NCBI GenBank assembly: GCA_029624765.1 | Contig: JARSSO010000030.1 | Span: 25,998 to 89,997, forward strand | DNA: 64,000 nt | Source: Candidatus Contendibacter sp. | Lineage (GTDB): Bacteria > Pseudomonadota > Gammaproteobacteria > Competibacterales > Competibacteraceae | Direction: 5' to 3' | Shown: in pieces, positions 1 through 8,467 of the stretch | How the letters are laid out: each line of letters starts with the position of its first letter | Numbering within the stretch: position 1 is the stretch's first letter | Program-made: the position numbers and the translations under genes | Notes under the pieces: model-generated | What the model was told of the DNA's origin: nothing | Databases searched by the model: none | Seen by the model: only the letters and a program-made list of their open reading frames with translations

Positions 1-440
1 CAGCACCAAATCATTTACTTCAGATCCGAACCAACGGAGTATTTGCAAGAAATGCTAATTTTATTGGGATTATTGGCCTTTTTGTGACTGCAATATTTTT
101 AGTAAATCTAGTAGGAATTGACGGTGTAGCAGTGTCTAGGGCACTGATTCAGATCGGAGTTGGTATCTTCACTTTTTGCTTTTCACGACATCTTATCTCA
201 ATAAAGTCTGTATATTTGAATAATCAATTAAAAGTAGTTCTAGTAACTTGTTTTGTTATTTTATTTAATTCCATTGGAGAATACTCGTTTTATCTTAGAT
301 TATTAGAATTTTTATTGATTACAGTAGTACTAATTTTCTGGTTGCGTGATGATGAGGGCCTTGTATTGAGTAGATTGTTGTGTCGGTTGTATGTAACCGG
401 AGCTTTGGTCAAATTTTGCATATATCTGAGAAAAAAGTGA
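1..440 (+). CDS. Wzx-like polysaccharide flippase, C-terminal part (partial)
   Basis: The reading frame is open from the left edge (first full codon at base 3) and ends at 440, so only the last 145 residues or so are present. The protein is almost wholly hydrophobic, with about four membrane segments separated by short basic loops. The segment around R-T-N-G-V-F and the following G-x-x-G-V-A-V-S-R-A resembles the C-terminal half of MATE/Wzx lipid-linked oligosaccharide flippases, which move undecaprenyl-linked repeat units across the inner membrane. Its stop codon overlaps the next gene's GTG start (GTGA), which implies translational coupling. The position next to a polymerase and glycosyltransferases supports the call, but with most of the protein missing the family is inferred from topology and context. 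Confidence 0.6.
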   Translation, partial: APNHLLQIRTNGVFARNANFIGIIGLFVTAIFLVNLVGIDGVAVSRALIQIGVGIFTFCFSRHLISIKSVYLNNQLKVVLVTCFVILFNSIGEYSFYLRLLEFLLITVVLIFWLRDDEGLVLSRLLCRLYVTGALVKFCIYLRKK

Positions 441-1231
441 TTTCATTCCTTTTTATAACTTATAATCGGTCTGACTTATTAGTCAAATCCTTCTCGTCTT
501 TACGTGGAGCTGCTTTAAACCTGGGAGTGCCCGTCGAATTTGTTGTGGCTGACGATGCTAGTGATCAAGAGCACCAAATGATTATTAATAGCCTTAATTT
601 TGATTCTCAGTCAATATTAAACTTCAATTGTGGCCTTGGCGCGAATGTAAATAAAGGATTAGCGAGTTGTAAAGGAGAGATGATTGTTCAAGTTCAAGAT
701 GATTGGATTTTTGTGGGCCAACCTTCTGACTTCATTGATGCTATCCAAGTGCTGCGAACTGATCCAGAGGTTGGGATCGTTCAACTCACTGATGTTATGT
801 CTGATATACCCACCGAACGGCGATTTACTCTAAGTGGAGTGGTCTATGATGTTTTCAGAAATGATCGTCTGCCTTGGAATCGTGATGGTGGCTTACGCCC
901 TTATTCTGATTGCCCTCACATAAAATCTGTTGGTTTTGTCGAAGAAATGGGTCCATATCTGGAAGGTGTAGCGATGACGGTAACCGAGCATGATTTCAAG
1001 CGACGTGTTGCTACCCAAGGACGTTGGCGTGTAGCACAAATGAGTTCCCGAAGATTGTTTATCCACATCGGTGCTGACCACAGCCTTAATCCGGGTGGAA
1101 AAAGGAATAAGTTGATTATTCTTCTCCACAAAATTCCATTTCTAGGAAAATGGATTGAATCGATCCTGAGGAAAATTTGGCGAGGTACGGATCATCTTGC
1201 TGCAGTAGTGGCTTCTCATTTGTTGAGTTAA
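437..1231 (+). CDS. Family 2 glycosyltransferase
   Basis: This is a 264-residue GT-A type glycosyltransferase when read from the GTG at 437, which overlaps the flippase stop. A longer frame back to 380 is open but lies wholly inside the flippase gene. The N-terminus I-S-F-L-F-I-T-Y-N-R is the usual beta1 start of GT2 enzymes. The V-V-A-D-D-A-S motif near residue 38 fits nucleotide binding, and Q-V-Q-D-D-W near residue 87 is the DXD-like metal/sugar-nucleotide motif. No membrane segments are seen, so it should act at the cytoplasmic face, adding a sugar to the lipid-linked repeat unit. Base composition is AT-rich like its neighbours. The donor and acceptor cannot be read from sequence. Confidence 0.78.
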   Translation: MISFLFITYNRSDLLVKSFSSLRGAALNLGVPVEFVVADDASDQEHQMIINSLNFDSQSILNFNCGLGANVNKGLASCKGEMIVQVQDDWIFVGQPSDFIDAIQVLRTDPEVGIVQLTDVMSDIPTERRFTLSGVVYDVFRNDRLPWNRDGGLRPYSDCPHIKSVGFVEEMGPYLEGVAMTVTEHDFKRRVATQGRWRVAQMSSRRLFIHIGADHSLNPGGKRNKLIILLHKIPFLGKWIESILRKIWRGTDHLAAVVASHLLS

Positions 1232-1249
1232 TTGAGCTTTACATAAAAA

Positions 1250-2683
1250 ATGCAAAATTTTATCATTCAAGGCCGAATGCAACTCCCTTTAGTTTGGCGA
1301 AGGGCTTCCATTTTTTTTGGTGGGATGGGTTTAGTTGCGTTGGCACTGGTCGAATTCATCGCCCCGAATGATTGGTACATGCTGGGGCTGGTTTGTGGAA
1401 CAGCATTGGTTTACGCGATCATTTTACTCTATTTCGGCTTTCGTGATGGCGGAAAGCGATTGCTTACCGATCCGTTCTTAATCTTAGTGGCCGCCTTCTC
1501 TTTATATTATCTTTGCGGAACACTGCTGCTAGTGATTGGTCCAGAGGATCAGGCTAATTACGTTTTAAAATGGTATATTACGACTGCACAGGATGCGCTT
1601 CGAATTACGGCTATGAATTTAATCGGCTTGGCAGTACTGCTTTTTGCTGCCAGCTTTTTCAATGGATTGCGCATAGAAAAAGTTGTTCAACCGACCATTA
1701 TTATTTTTAACAGAATGCCGACACAGAAGATTTTTTGGCTATTTTTTATTGTTGGTTTTAGCGCTTTTTTATGGGTAGAAACCACCGATGGCGTCGTCAA
1801 TGGAACCATTGGACAGCTTTCTAAATTAATTCTTATCGCAGTACTCGTGGGGATAATCTATCGTGGTCGCAACGCAGCATTCTTGCATGGGCTCGCCATC
1901 TTAATAGCGTTGTTTGCTTCAATCATGGGTCTGCTTTCGTTCGGCAAATTAGCTACCCTACAGCCATTGCTTATTTTTTTGCTAGGTTTATACTTACGCT
2001 TGCAGAACACCAAAATGCTGGTGGTGCTTTTTGCTATTATGATCGCCGCCTTAATACTGCTTTCGAAACCAATTGGTGAAGCTAGAGTTCTGTTGATGTC
2101 CAGTAGTGACACCAGTTTGCTGGCACGTTTTGATATTCTACAACAAGTATTTATGACCACCACTGATGATTCCAATCACGGTGGTATGTGGTCCCGTTTG
2201 TGCTATACCACTTCGCAGGTAGCTGCTGTTGACCTCTACGAAAAAGGGCAGGGCGGCAATGATGTGGAGTTATTGGGTTGGGTATTTCTTCCTCGGGCGA
2301 TCTTTCCAAATAAGCCGATTATTACCCGCTCGGGGGTTGAATTCAACGTAAAAGTCACCGGTTTTGATACCTCATCCACGGGTATGGGTTTGTTTGTAAG
2401 CGGTTACTATAATCTTGGTTGGTTAGGGTTAATTTTTGCTTCAATATTGGCGGGGTGGATATTAGCCATATTCGCCGCAATTTCGCGTTCTGTTATTTCA
2501 TCCAGCTCAGTGATTCTACTACCTGTGGGTTTGCTAGGGAGCTTTATGGCATTTCGAATTGATGGGCATTTTGTTGCAGATTATTTAGGCCCATTTGCTA
2601 TGATTATAATTCCGTTGCTAATCTTTTCATTTATTTTGCGCACAGGGTCTTTAAGAACCATTTCGAGAGCTTCTTCGGGATAA
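1250..2683 (+). CDS. Wzy-like O-antigen/polysaccharide polymerase
   Basis: This 477-residue protein has at least ten hydrophobic segments and a longer hydrophilic loop at about residues 275-385, the topology of Wzy oligosaccharide repeat-unit polymerases. Those join lipid-linked repeat units in the periplasm. Inside the loop are L-G-W-V-F-L-P-R-A-I-F-P-N-K-P and, after T-G-F-D-T-S-S-T-G-M-G, a G-Y-Y-N-L-G-W-L-G-L segment, both typical of the O-antigen polymerase family that carries conserved Pro and Gly motifs there. It sits between glycosyltransferases, with only six bases before the next gene. An internal ATG at 1277 is an alternative start; no strong ribosome binding site separates the two. 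Wzy proteins diverge strongly, so the call rests on topology, loop motifs and context. Confidence 0.7.
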   Translation: MQNFIIQGRMQLPLVWRRASIFFGGMGLVALALVEFIAPNDWYMLGLVCGTALVYAIILLYFGFRDGGKRLLTDPFLILVAAFSLYYLCGTLLLVIGPEDQANYVLKWYITTAQDALRITAMNLIGLAVLLFAASFFNGLRIEKVVQPTIIIFNRMPTQKIFWLFFIVGFSAFLWVETTDGVVNGTIGQLSKLILIAVLVGIIYRGRNAAFLHGLAILIALFASIMGLLSFGKLATLQPLLIFLLGLYLRLQNTKMLVVLFAIMIAALILLSKPIGEARVLLMSSSDTSLLARFDILQQVFMTTTDDSNHGGMWSRLCYTTSQVAAVDLYEKGQGGNDVELLGWVFLPRAIFPNKPIITRSGVEFNVKVTGFDTSSTGMGLFVSGYYNLGWLGLIFASILAGWILAIFAAISRSVISSSSVILLPVGLLGSFMAFRIDGHFVADYLGPFAMIIIPLLIFSFILRTGSLRTISRASSG

Positions 2684-2688
2684 TATCG

Positions 2689-3753
2689 ATGAAATTGTTA
2701 TTTCTGGGAGAGTCCTGGATGGGTTCTTCAGCTAGATCGCTGAAAGAAGCATTGCAGCGTATTACCAGTTCTGGTATCGGTGAAATAGATGAAATCAACG
2801 AAGATCTTTATATCCAAAAAGCGTGTGCTCGTTGGCTCAGAGCCATTCACCGGATTTTAGCACCTGCTTACCGACATGAACTTGCACAAGCAATTCTAAA
2901 GAAGTGCCATGATACACGCCCTGATATACTATTGGTCTATAAAGGCAGTGGCGTTGATGTTGAATTGATTCACGCAATAAAAGCCAAGGGTATTTTTACG
3001 GTTAATGTCTTTCCTGATTACTCACCACATGCTTATGGGAAAGATTTGCAGAAGGTCATTGGAGAATATGACCTTGTTATTTCGACGAAACCCTTTCATC
3101 CTGCTTTATGGAATAGCGTGTATGGCTACAGCAATCGTTGTGTATTTGTGCCTCATGGTTATGATTCCAAAATTCACTTGGTTCAACTCCCGTTATCTGA
3201 TGAACACTACGACATGGTACTAGCAGCTAGCTGGCGACCTGAATATGATGTATTAGCACATAATGTTGCTCGACTATTGCCTGAAAAGTCTATCAAGGTA
3301 GCGATTGCCGGGTCTGGTTGGGCTGAGAGGCGAGAAAAATTTCCAAAGCACTGGTCTTTTGTTGGCGCGCCGCATGGGCGAAGTTACATTAAATTTTTAC
3401 GTAGCGGTCGTATTGCAATTGCTCCAGTTAATCGCCAGGTAGTAATTAATGGCCAGATACAGCCGGGTGATGAAGATACTACGAGAACCTATGAGTTGGC
3501 CGCTGCACACTGTTTTTTCATTCATCAGCGAACCAATTTTGTCAAGACTCTTTTTGATGAAAATACAGAAGTACCCATGTTTTCTTCTCCTGAAGAGCTT
3601 GTAAATAAAATTTGCGATTTTCTACCAAAGCATGATTTAAGGCGATCAATGGCAAATGCAGCGCATAGGCGTGCTGTCCCTGCATACTCTTTAGACGAAC
3701 GCGCCCGTGAGGTTATTTATAACATTAATTTTGTTATAGCATCGAGAAAATAA
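2689..3753 (+). CDS. CgeB-like glycosyltransferase (GT-B fold)
   Basis: This is a 354-residue soluble protein. The N-terminus M-K-L-L-F-L-G-E-S-W-M-G-S-S is followed by D-I-L-L-V-Y-K-G-S-G and a V-N-V-F-P-D-Y-S-P motif. The C-terminal half has I-A-G-S-G-W, a F-V-G-A-P-H-G-R-S-Y segment, and G-D-E-D-T-T-R-T-Y-E-L-A-A near residue 265. This arrangement matches the CgeB/YkvP-like branch of GT-B glycosyltransferases, in which a Glyco_trans_1_2-type C-terminal domain binds the sugar nucleotide through the conserved Arg/Glu region. The gene starts five bases after the polymerase stop and is followed after 11 bases by a methyltransferase. The donor sugar is unknown. It shares the AT-rich composition of the 1-4,490 block. 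Confidence 0.72.
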   Translation: MKLLFLGESWMGSSARSLKEALQRITSSGIGEIDEINEDLYIQKACARWLRAIHRILAPAYRHELAQAILKKCHDTRPDILLVYKGSGVDVELIHAIKAKGIFTVNVFPDYSPHAYGKDLQKVIGEYDLVISTKPFHPALWNSVYGYSNRCVFVPHGYDSKIHLVQLPLSDEHYDMVLAASWRPEYDVLAHNVARLLPEKSIKVAIAGSGWAERREKFPKHWSFVGAPHGRSYIKFLRSGRIAIAPVNRQVVINGQIQPGDEDTTRTYELAAAHCFFIHQRTNFVKTLFDENTEVPMFSSPEELVNKICDFLPKHDLRRSMANAAHRRAVPAYSLDERAREVIYNINFVIASRK

Positions 3754-3764
3754 ATAGGGCTGTT

Positions 3765-4487
3765 ATGGATAGCTACCAAGGCTATGAAGACTGGAAGCGA
3801 TGGGATAAAACCTCATTTGGCACTTGGTTTGAAACTGATGCTGTCTATTTTTCTGCCGAATTGGGGCGGTCTGGTATTAAACTCCATAAAGGTATCCGCC
3901 TTTATGAGGTTGGCTTTGGCAATGGGGCATTTGCTGGTTACGTGCGTTCTTTCGGTTGCGAATATTTTGGTTCAGAAGTTAACAATGTTCTGGTTGAACG
4001 GGCAAGGGACTTTGACCTCAATGTCTATGAAAAAGGTATCAAAGAAACACTGGAAAAGAACTTATTAGGAACATTTGATGCCGTTATTGCTTTCGATGTA
4101 TTGGAACACCTTGATATCACCGACATTAAGGCTTTTCTGCTAGAGGCAATGGAGTTGCTGAAGCCAGGGGGAATCGTATTGGCCCGTGTACCCAGTGGAG
4201 ATAGTCCTTTCGGTCGAGCGATCTTTCATGGCGATATCACACACCGCACTGCATTAGGCTCTTCGGCGGTCCGGCAACTGGCCGCACAGACGGGTTTCGA
4301 CGTAATAGACATCGGCCCACCCAAGCTTCCGATCTTTAGACTTGGATGGAAACGAGCGATACGACGTGGCGTAATTCGGTTAGCACAATCGGTTATAACT
4401 GGGTTGATCAATCTGGTGTTTCATGACGGACAACCTCGTGTAATCACTGCCAATCTTGTCTTTGTGCTCAAGAAACCTGTGCAATGA
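3765..4487 (+). CDS. Class I SAM-dependent methyltransferase
   Basis: This is a 240-residue protein with a class I methyltransferase core. Motif I is E-V-G-F-G-N-G-A-F near residues 48-56, the acidic end of beta2 is in the G-S-E-V-N-N segment, and the motif IV/post region is F-D-A-V-I-A-F-D-V-L-E-H-L near residues 104-116, followed by L-K-P-G-G. The D-V-L-E-H-L signature is common to UbiG-like and glycan O-methyltransferases. It is the last gene of the AT-rich cassette, so methylation of a sugar residue is the likely role, by context only. Methylation of another substrate cannot be excluded. Confidence 0.75.
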   Translation: MDSYQGYEDWKRWDKTSFGTWFETDAVYFSAELGRSGIKLHKGIRLYEVGFGNGAFAGYVRSFGCEYFGSEVNNVLVERARDFDLNVYEKGIKETLEKNLLGTFDAVIAFDVLEHLDITDIKAFLLEAMELLKPGGIVLARVPSGDSPFGRAIFHGDITHRTALGSSAVRQLAAQTGFDVIDIGPPKLPIFRLGWKRAIRRGVIRLAQSVITGLINLVFHDGQPRVITANLVFVLKKPVQ

Positions 4488-4541
4488 CTGGCTTCTGGTT
4501 TTTCATCCGCACTGTGTTGTCATCGATTTAGGCCGCAAATC

Positions 4542-5768
4542 ATGACAATACATAAATCGGCCATCGGTTTGGTCGTCCCCTCCCTCGAACAAGGCGGCGG
4601 AGTGCCTTCGGTCGCTGAATTCATTTGCCAGACGATAGAACGATCCAGCACTCTTGAATACCGACTGATTTCCCTATCCTCATCGGCGCGGGACGAAATC
4701 AGTGTGGGGCTGACTCAACCCGCCAGTTGGTTACGCGGGGTGCGTACTGATCGCGGGGTCTGGCGAGGCCACCCGTTCAGTCAGGTGGGCGCCTTCGCCT
4801 CCGAGTTGGAATTTCAACGCTACCAGCCCCGCCGTGCGCTGACCGCATTGTTGGCAGACTGCGATCTCATTCAAGTAGTTTGTGGCTCGCCCGCTTGGGC
4901 GTGGTCGGTGTGCGGGCTGGGCAAACCGGTGGCGGTGCAATGTGCTACCCGCGCCGTCGTCGAGCGTCGTCGCCGCGATGCCACGACGCAGGGCTTCAAA
5001 GCCGCGTGGCGGCGCGGGATGAACCGATTCACGGATCGCCTGGACCGCAAAGCTCTGCAAACCGTGGACGCGATTCAGGTCGAAAATCCCTGGATGCTGG
5101 ACTACGCACGGGAAGTCAACATGGGGCGCGACGCCCTCATCCGCTACGCGCCACCCGGCGTCGATGCCGAGCGATTCCGACCCGCCACCAACCGTGAGCT
5201 TCAACGCGATCCCTATATCCTCTGTGTCGGCCGACTGGATGACCCGCGCAAGAACATCGAACTGTTGCTGGAGGCTTATGCTTATTTGCCGGCCGCATTG
5301 AAAAAGACCGCCCGCTTGGTGCTTGCGGGTTCGGCGGGGCCAGGGCTGGCTTTTTGGGCGCGGGTTAAAGAGTTTGGGCTTGCCGGTCGGGTGGAATTTA
5401 TCCCTTTCCCAGATCCTGAAGCCTTGCTTCGTCTGTATCAGGCGGCAGCGGTGTTTGCGCTGAGTTCGGACGAAGAGGGCTTGGGTGTGGTGATCCTGGA
5501 GGCGATGGCCTGCGCGATCCCAGTGGTTTCCACCCGCAGCGGTGGGCCGGACGGGATTATTACCGAGGGTCAGGATGGATTTCTGGTGGGTCTGGAGGAT
5601 GCTAAAGCGCTGGCGGATCGACTGGCCCGCTTGCTTTCCGATGAGGCGCTAAACCGGCGTATGGGCCAAGCGGCGCGGGAAACGATTCTGCAAAGATATG
5701 AAACCGGCGTGACTGGGCAAGCGTTCCTGGATGTCTACGATGAGTTGCTGTCGCGCCATCGGCGCTGA
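4542..5768 (+). CDS. Family 4 glycosyltransferase
   Basis: This is a 408-residue GT-B retaining glycosyltransferase. The C-terminal domain (about residues 225-400) contains I-L-C-V-G-R-L-D-D-P-R-K-N-I-E-L-L, A-G-S-A-G-P-G, and the E-x7-E type signature D-E-E-G-L-G-V-V-I-L-E-A-M-A-C-A-I-P-V-V-S. These are diagnostic of the GT4 family, in which the two glutamates bind the nucleotide-sugar. The N-terminal domain carries G-G-G near residue 20, where the acceptor domain begins. It is the first clearly GC-rich gene of the locus and marks the right border of the AT-rich block. Donor and linkage are not predictable. Confidence 0.83.
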   Translation: MTIHKSAIGLVVPSLEQGGGVPSVAEFICQTIERSSTLEYRLISLSSSARDEISVGLTQPASWLRGVRTDRGVWRGHPFSQVGAFASELEFQRYQPRRALTALLADCDLIQVVCGSPAWAWSVCGLGKPVAVQCATRAVVERRRRDATTQGFKAAWRRGMNRFTDRLDRKALQTVDAIQVENPWMLDYAREVNMGRDALIRYAPPGVDAERFRPATNRELQRDPYILCVGRLDDPRKNIELLLEAYAYLPAALKKTARLVLAGSAGPGLAFWARVKEFGLAGRVEFIPFPDPEALLRLYQAAAVFALSSDEEGLGVVILEAMACAIPVVSTRSGGPDGIITEGQDGFLVGLEDAKALADRLARLLSDEALNRRMGQAARETILQRYETGVTGQAFLDVYDELLSRHRR

Positions 5769-5829
5769 ACCGTCCGGGTAGGTCGACCCTGTGAGCCGAA
5801 CGATTGCGCTATAGAACAGGGATTTGCTG

Positions 5830-7716
5830 ATGTGCGGCATAGCCGGTTTTATGATTACGCCAAATGTGGCAGAAACTGCGGCACCGGAAGCGGTCCAGCG
5901 GATGATCGCCCGCATGGCGACCCGCGGCCCCGATGCCGAAGGTCTCTGGTCGAGTGAGGGCATCGCCCTCGGCCATCGCCGCTTGGCCATTCTCGATCTG
6001 GATGCCCGATCCAATCAACCGATGGTGTCCGGCGACGGTCGCTACGTCGTCGTCTTCAACGGCGAAATCTACAACTTCCGCGAGTTGCGCCGGGACCTGG
6101 AAGCGGACGGCGCCAGCTTTCGCACCACCTCCGATACCGAAGTCTTGCTGGAGCTTTACGCCCGCGACGGCGCGCGGATGCTGCCTCGTCTGCGCGGGAT
6201 GTTCGCCTTCGCCATCTGGGATACGACGGCCCGCGAACTGTTCCTGGCCCGTGATCCCTACGGCATCAAGCCGCTCTATTACGCGCAAACCGCGCGCGGT
6301 CTGATGTTCGCCTCCCAGGTCAAGGCGTTGCTGGCCTCGGGCTGGGTCGCGCCGACGCTGGAGCCGGCCGGGCTGGCGGGCTTCTATCTCTGGGGCAGCG
6401 TGCCGGAACCCTGGACGCTGTACCGCGACGTGTTCGCCCTGCCCGCCGGCCACTGGCTGCGAGTGCGCGCCGATATGAAGATGGCTGAACCCGTCTGCTG
6501 GCACGACCTCCGTGTTCACTGGCAGGAGCAAGTCAGCCCCTCACCCCAACCCTCTCCCGCCAGCGGGCGAGGGAGTCAGCCGTTGCAGGAACAGGTGCGC
6601 CAGGCGATGCTCGATGCCGTGCGCGCGCACCTGGTGGCGGATGTACCGGTGAGCGTCTTTCTCTCCGGCGGCATTGACTCAGGTACAGTCGCCGGTCTGG
6701 CCGCCGAACTGGGCGCGCGGGTCGAGGGTATCACCATCGGTTTCGAAGAGTTCGCTGGCCGACCCGACGATGAAGTGCCCGTGGCCCGGGCCATCGCCGC
6801 CCACTATGGGTTGCCGCACCACGTGCGCCCGGTGACCCGCGCCGAATTCGCCCAGGACCTCCCGCGCATTCTCGAAGCCATGGACCAGCCGTCCGTTGAT
6901 GGTGTCAACACCTGGTTCGCCAGCAAAGCGGCGGCGGAACGCGGCTACAAGGTGGTGTTGTCGGGAGTGGGCGGGGATGAACTGTTCTGCGGTTATCCCT
7001 CGTTTCGACAGATTCCACGGCTGGCGCGGCTGGCGCGGGCGGTCGCGGCCCTTCCCGGCGCTCGCGCCTTGTTGAAAGCACCCTGCGCCTGGCTCGCCCA
7101 GCGCCGGTCGCAGCCGAAGTTCGCCGCCATCCCCGAATTCATGGATTCCCTGGAAGGCGGATATTTCCTGCGCCGCGCCCTGTTCCTGCCCGCCGAACTG
7201 CTGGCCCTGATGGGCGAGGAACTGGCGCGAGAAGGCCTGGCGCGGCTGGGGGGAACGCCGCCCGGCATGACGCCGGCCCAGGCCCGCGATGGCGCCGCCG
7301 CCGTCGGGCTGCTGGAATCGGTCCATTACCTGCGCAACCAGTTATTGCGCGACAGCGACTGGGCCAGCATGGGCCACTCGCTGGAATTGCGCACGCCGCT
7401 GGTGGATGCGAAACTGCTGGAAACCCTGGGACCATCTGTGTCCCACTTCGCCGGCGGCGCGGGCAAGGCGATGCTGGCGCGGTCGCCGGCCCGGCCGCTG
7501 CCGGACGCGGTCATCCAGCGCCCCAAGACCGGCTTCGGCTTGCCGATGGCGGCCTGGCTGGCCGACGCCGCGAACCTGGGCGCCGGGTCCGGCTCGCCCT
7601 GGCTGGCCACGCCGGGAACGCCCTGGGCGCGGCGCTGGGCGCGAATCCTCATTGCCGGCGGGGTAGGTGATTGGAAAACAACGAATGGAAGATCTGACCA
7701 TCGGGCATCCAGGTAA
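5830..7716 (+). CDS. asnB: Asparagine-synthase-like glutamine amidotransferase (copy 1)
   Basis: This 628-residue enzyme has an N-terminal class II glutaminase domain and a C-terminal ATP-dependent amidating domain. The start was placed at 5830 because the next codon must be the catalytic Cys (M-C-G-I-A-G-F); an upstream TTG at 5824 would bury it. Visible signatures are R-G-P-D-A-E-G, F-N-G-E-I-Y-N-F and the pyrophosphatase loop F-L-S-G-G-I-D-S-G near residues 277-285. In polysaccharide loci such enzymes amidate uronic acids or other carboxyl sugars (WbpS-type role); free asparagine synthesis is the alternative. The linker at about residues 236-249 is coded by a palindromic repeat inserted in frame. 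The 3' end is duplicated at 8218-8415 and its own tail after 7655 is unrelated to that copy. Confidence 0.88.
   Translation: MCGIAGFMITPNVAETAAPEAVQRMIARMATRGPDAEGLWSSEGIALGHRRLAILDLDARSNQPMVSGDGRYVVVFNGEIYNFRELRRDLEADGASFRTTSDTEVLLELYARDGARMLPRLRGMFAFAIWDTTARELFLARDPYGIKPLYYAQTARGLMFASQVKALLASGWVAPTLEPAGLAGFYLWGSVPEPWTLYRDVFALPAGHWLRVRADMKMAEPVCWHDLRVHWQEQVSPSPQPSPASGRGSQPLQEQVRQAMLDAVRAHLVADVPVSVFLSGGIDSGTVAGLAAELGARVEGITIGFEEFAGRPDDEVPVARAIAAHYGLPHHVRPVTRAEFAQDLPRILEAMDQPSVDGVNTWFASKAAAERGYKVVLSGVGGDELFCGYPSFRQIPRLARLARAVAALPGARALLKAPCAWLAQRRSQPKFAAIPEFMDSLEGGYFLRRALFLPAELLALMGEELAREGLARLGGTPPGMTPAQARDGAAAVGLLESVHYLRNQLLRDSDWASMGHSLELRTPLVDAKLLETLGPSVSHFAGGAGKAMLARSPARPLPDAVIQRPKTGFGLPMAAWLADAANLGAGSGSPWLATPGTPWARRWARILIAGGVGDWKTTNGRSDHRASR
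6537..6575. repeat. Intragenic palindromic repeat, in frame in asnB copy 1
   Basis: A CCCTCACCCC-type element with a hairpin core (CCTC-t-CCCGC paired with GCGGG-c-GAGG) lies inside the coding sequence. It codes for a Ser/Pro-rich stretch (S-P-Q-P-S-P-A-S-G-R-G) between the glutaminase and synthetase domains. It resembles the intergenic repeats seen elsewhere in this window and leaves the frame intact. Confidence 0.7.
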
Positions 7717-7832
7717 CGCGGATCTACGTGTATTCCACACTCTCGGCTCAATCAGGCAAAGTACGGGCGGGCCATCCGATACGTGGGAACGGTTATTGCG
7801 TAAGGCGGTGCAACTCATGAACAAGGCTTGCC

Positions 7833-8015
7833 ATGCTGATTTATCTGGATACCTACTGTTTTAACCGCCCTTTCGATGATCAAAGCCAGACGCGCATCCG
7901 CTTTAAAACTGAAGCCAAGCTGGAACTACAGCAACAGGTTCGTCAGAAAAAAGTGGGTGTGGTGTTACCGCCTGGCGATGCGCTCGCCAAGCTGGAGTGC
8001 TGGTATGAAGACTGA
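7833..8015 (+). pseudogene. PIN-domain toxin, truncated after N-terminal segment
   Basis: The first 35 residues, starting M-L-I-Y-L-D-T-Y-C-F-N-R-P-F-D-D-Q, match the start of PIN-domain ribonucleases, in which the early Asp is part of the acidic metal site. A PIN domain is about 130-150 residues, but this frame ends after 60 and the last 20 residues do not continue the fold, so the centre and end have been deleted. The stop overlaps the start of the small downstream gene. This looks like the remains of a PIN toxin-antitoxin module inserted behind asnB. No activity is expected because the downstream acidic residues are missing. Confidence 0.6.
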
Positions 8016-8208
8016 AGCTGAGATTCGGCAAGCAGGCATGAACGCCCTGATTCAGGCGCTCGGTACAGTGGAGGCCGAACGGTTTGTCGCTGCTTTGACC
8101 CGTGATCGATTTGATTATACCGAGTGGCGAAAAACCGGCCTGCCGGATTTGGATATTGACCTGTTGAGCGCTCAGGCTGCACGGTACTCTCATACCTTGG
8201 ATCATTAG
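8005..8208 (+). CDS. Small protein, likely antitoxin of the broken PIN module
   Basis: This 67-residue soluble protein begins M-K-T-E-A-E-I-R-Q-A-G-M and contains A-L-G-T-V-E-A-E-R-F-V and D-Y-T-E-W-R. The pattern resembles small helical proteins coded next to PIN-domain toxins, which have A-L-G-x-V-x-x-x-R-F followed by D-Y-T/S. The ATG at 8005 overlaps the truncated PIN frame. With its toxin broken it would be an orphan antitoxin. The assignment is from recalled family pattern and position, not from a search. Confidence 0.5.
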   Translation: MKTEAEIRQAGMNALIQALGTVEAERFVAALTRDRFDYTEWRKTGLPDLDIDLLSAQAARYSHTLDH

Positions 8209-8217
8209 CCGACCAAG

Positions 8218-8415
8218 CGACTGCCGGAAGCAGTCATCCAGCGTCCCAAGACCGGCTTCGGCTTGCCGATGGCCGCCTGGCTGGCCAACGCCGCGAACCC
8301 GGACGCCGGGTCCAGCTTGCCACTGCTGGCTGGGTCGGGAACGCCCTGGGCGCGGCGCTGGGCGCGAATCCTTGTTACGCAGATGTCCCCATGCGGGGCG
8401 ATGAGCTTGCGTTAG
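8218..8415 (+). pseudogene. Duplicated 3' fragment of asnB copy 1
   Basis: This stretch repeats the end of the upstream asnB (about 7486-7655) with few changes. It codes in frame for L-P-E-A-V-I-Q-R-P-K-T-G-F-G-L-P-M-A-A-W-L and for W-A-R-R-W-A-R-I-L-V, then stops at 8413-8415. It has no start codon or upstream domain, so it is a fragment. Because the copies flank the PIN remnant, this piece may preserve the original asnB C-terminus displaced by an insertion, or come from a tandem duplication that later collapsed. Confidence 0.75.
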
Positions 8416-8467
8416 CTGGCGAGAAGTGCTCATATCGTGCATGATTGATGCGCATAAGGAGACTGTT

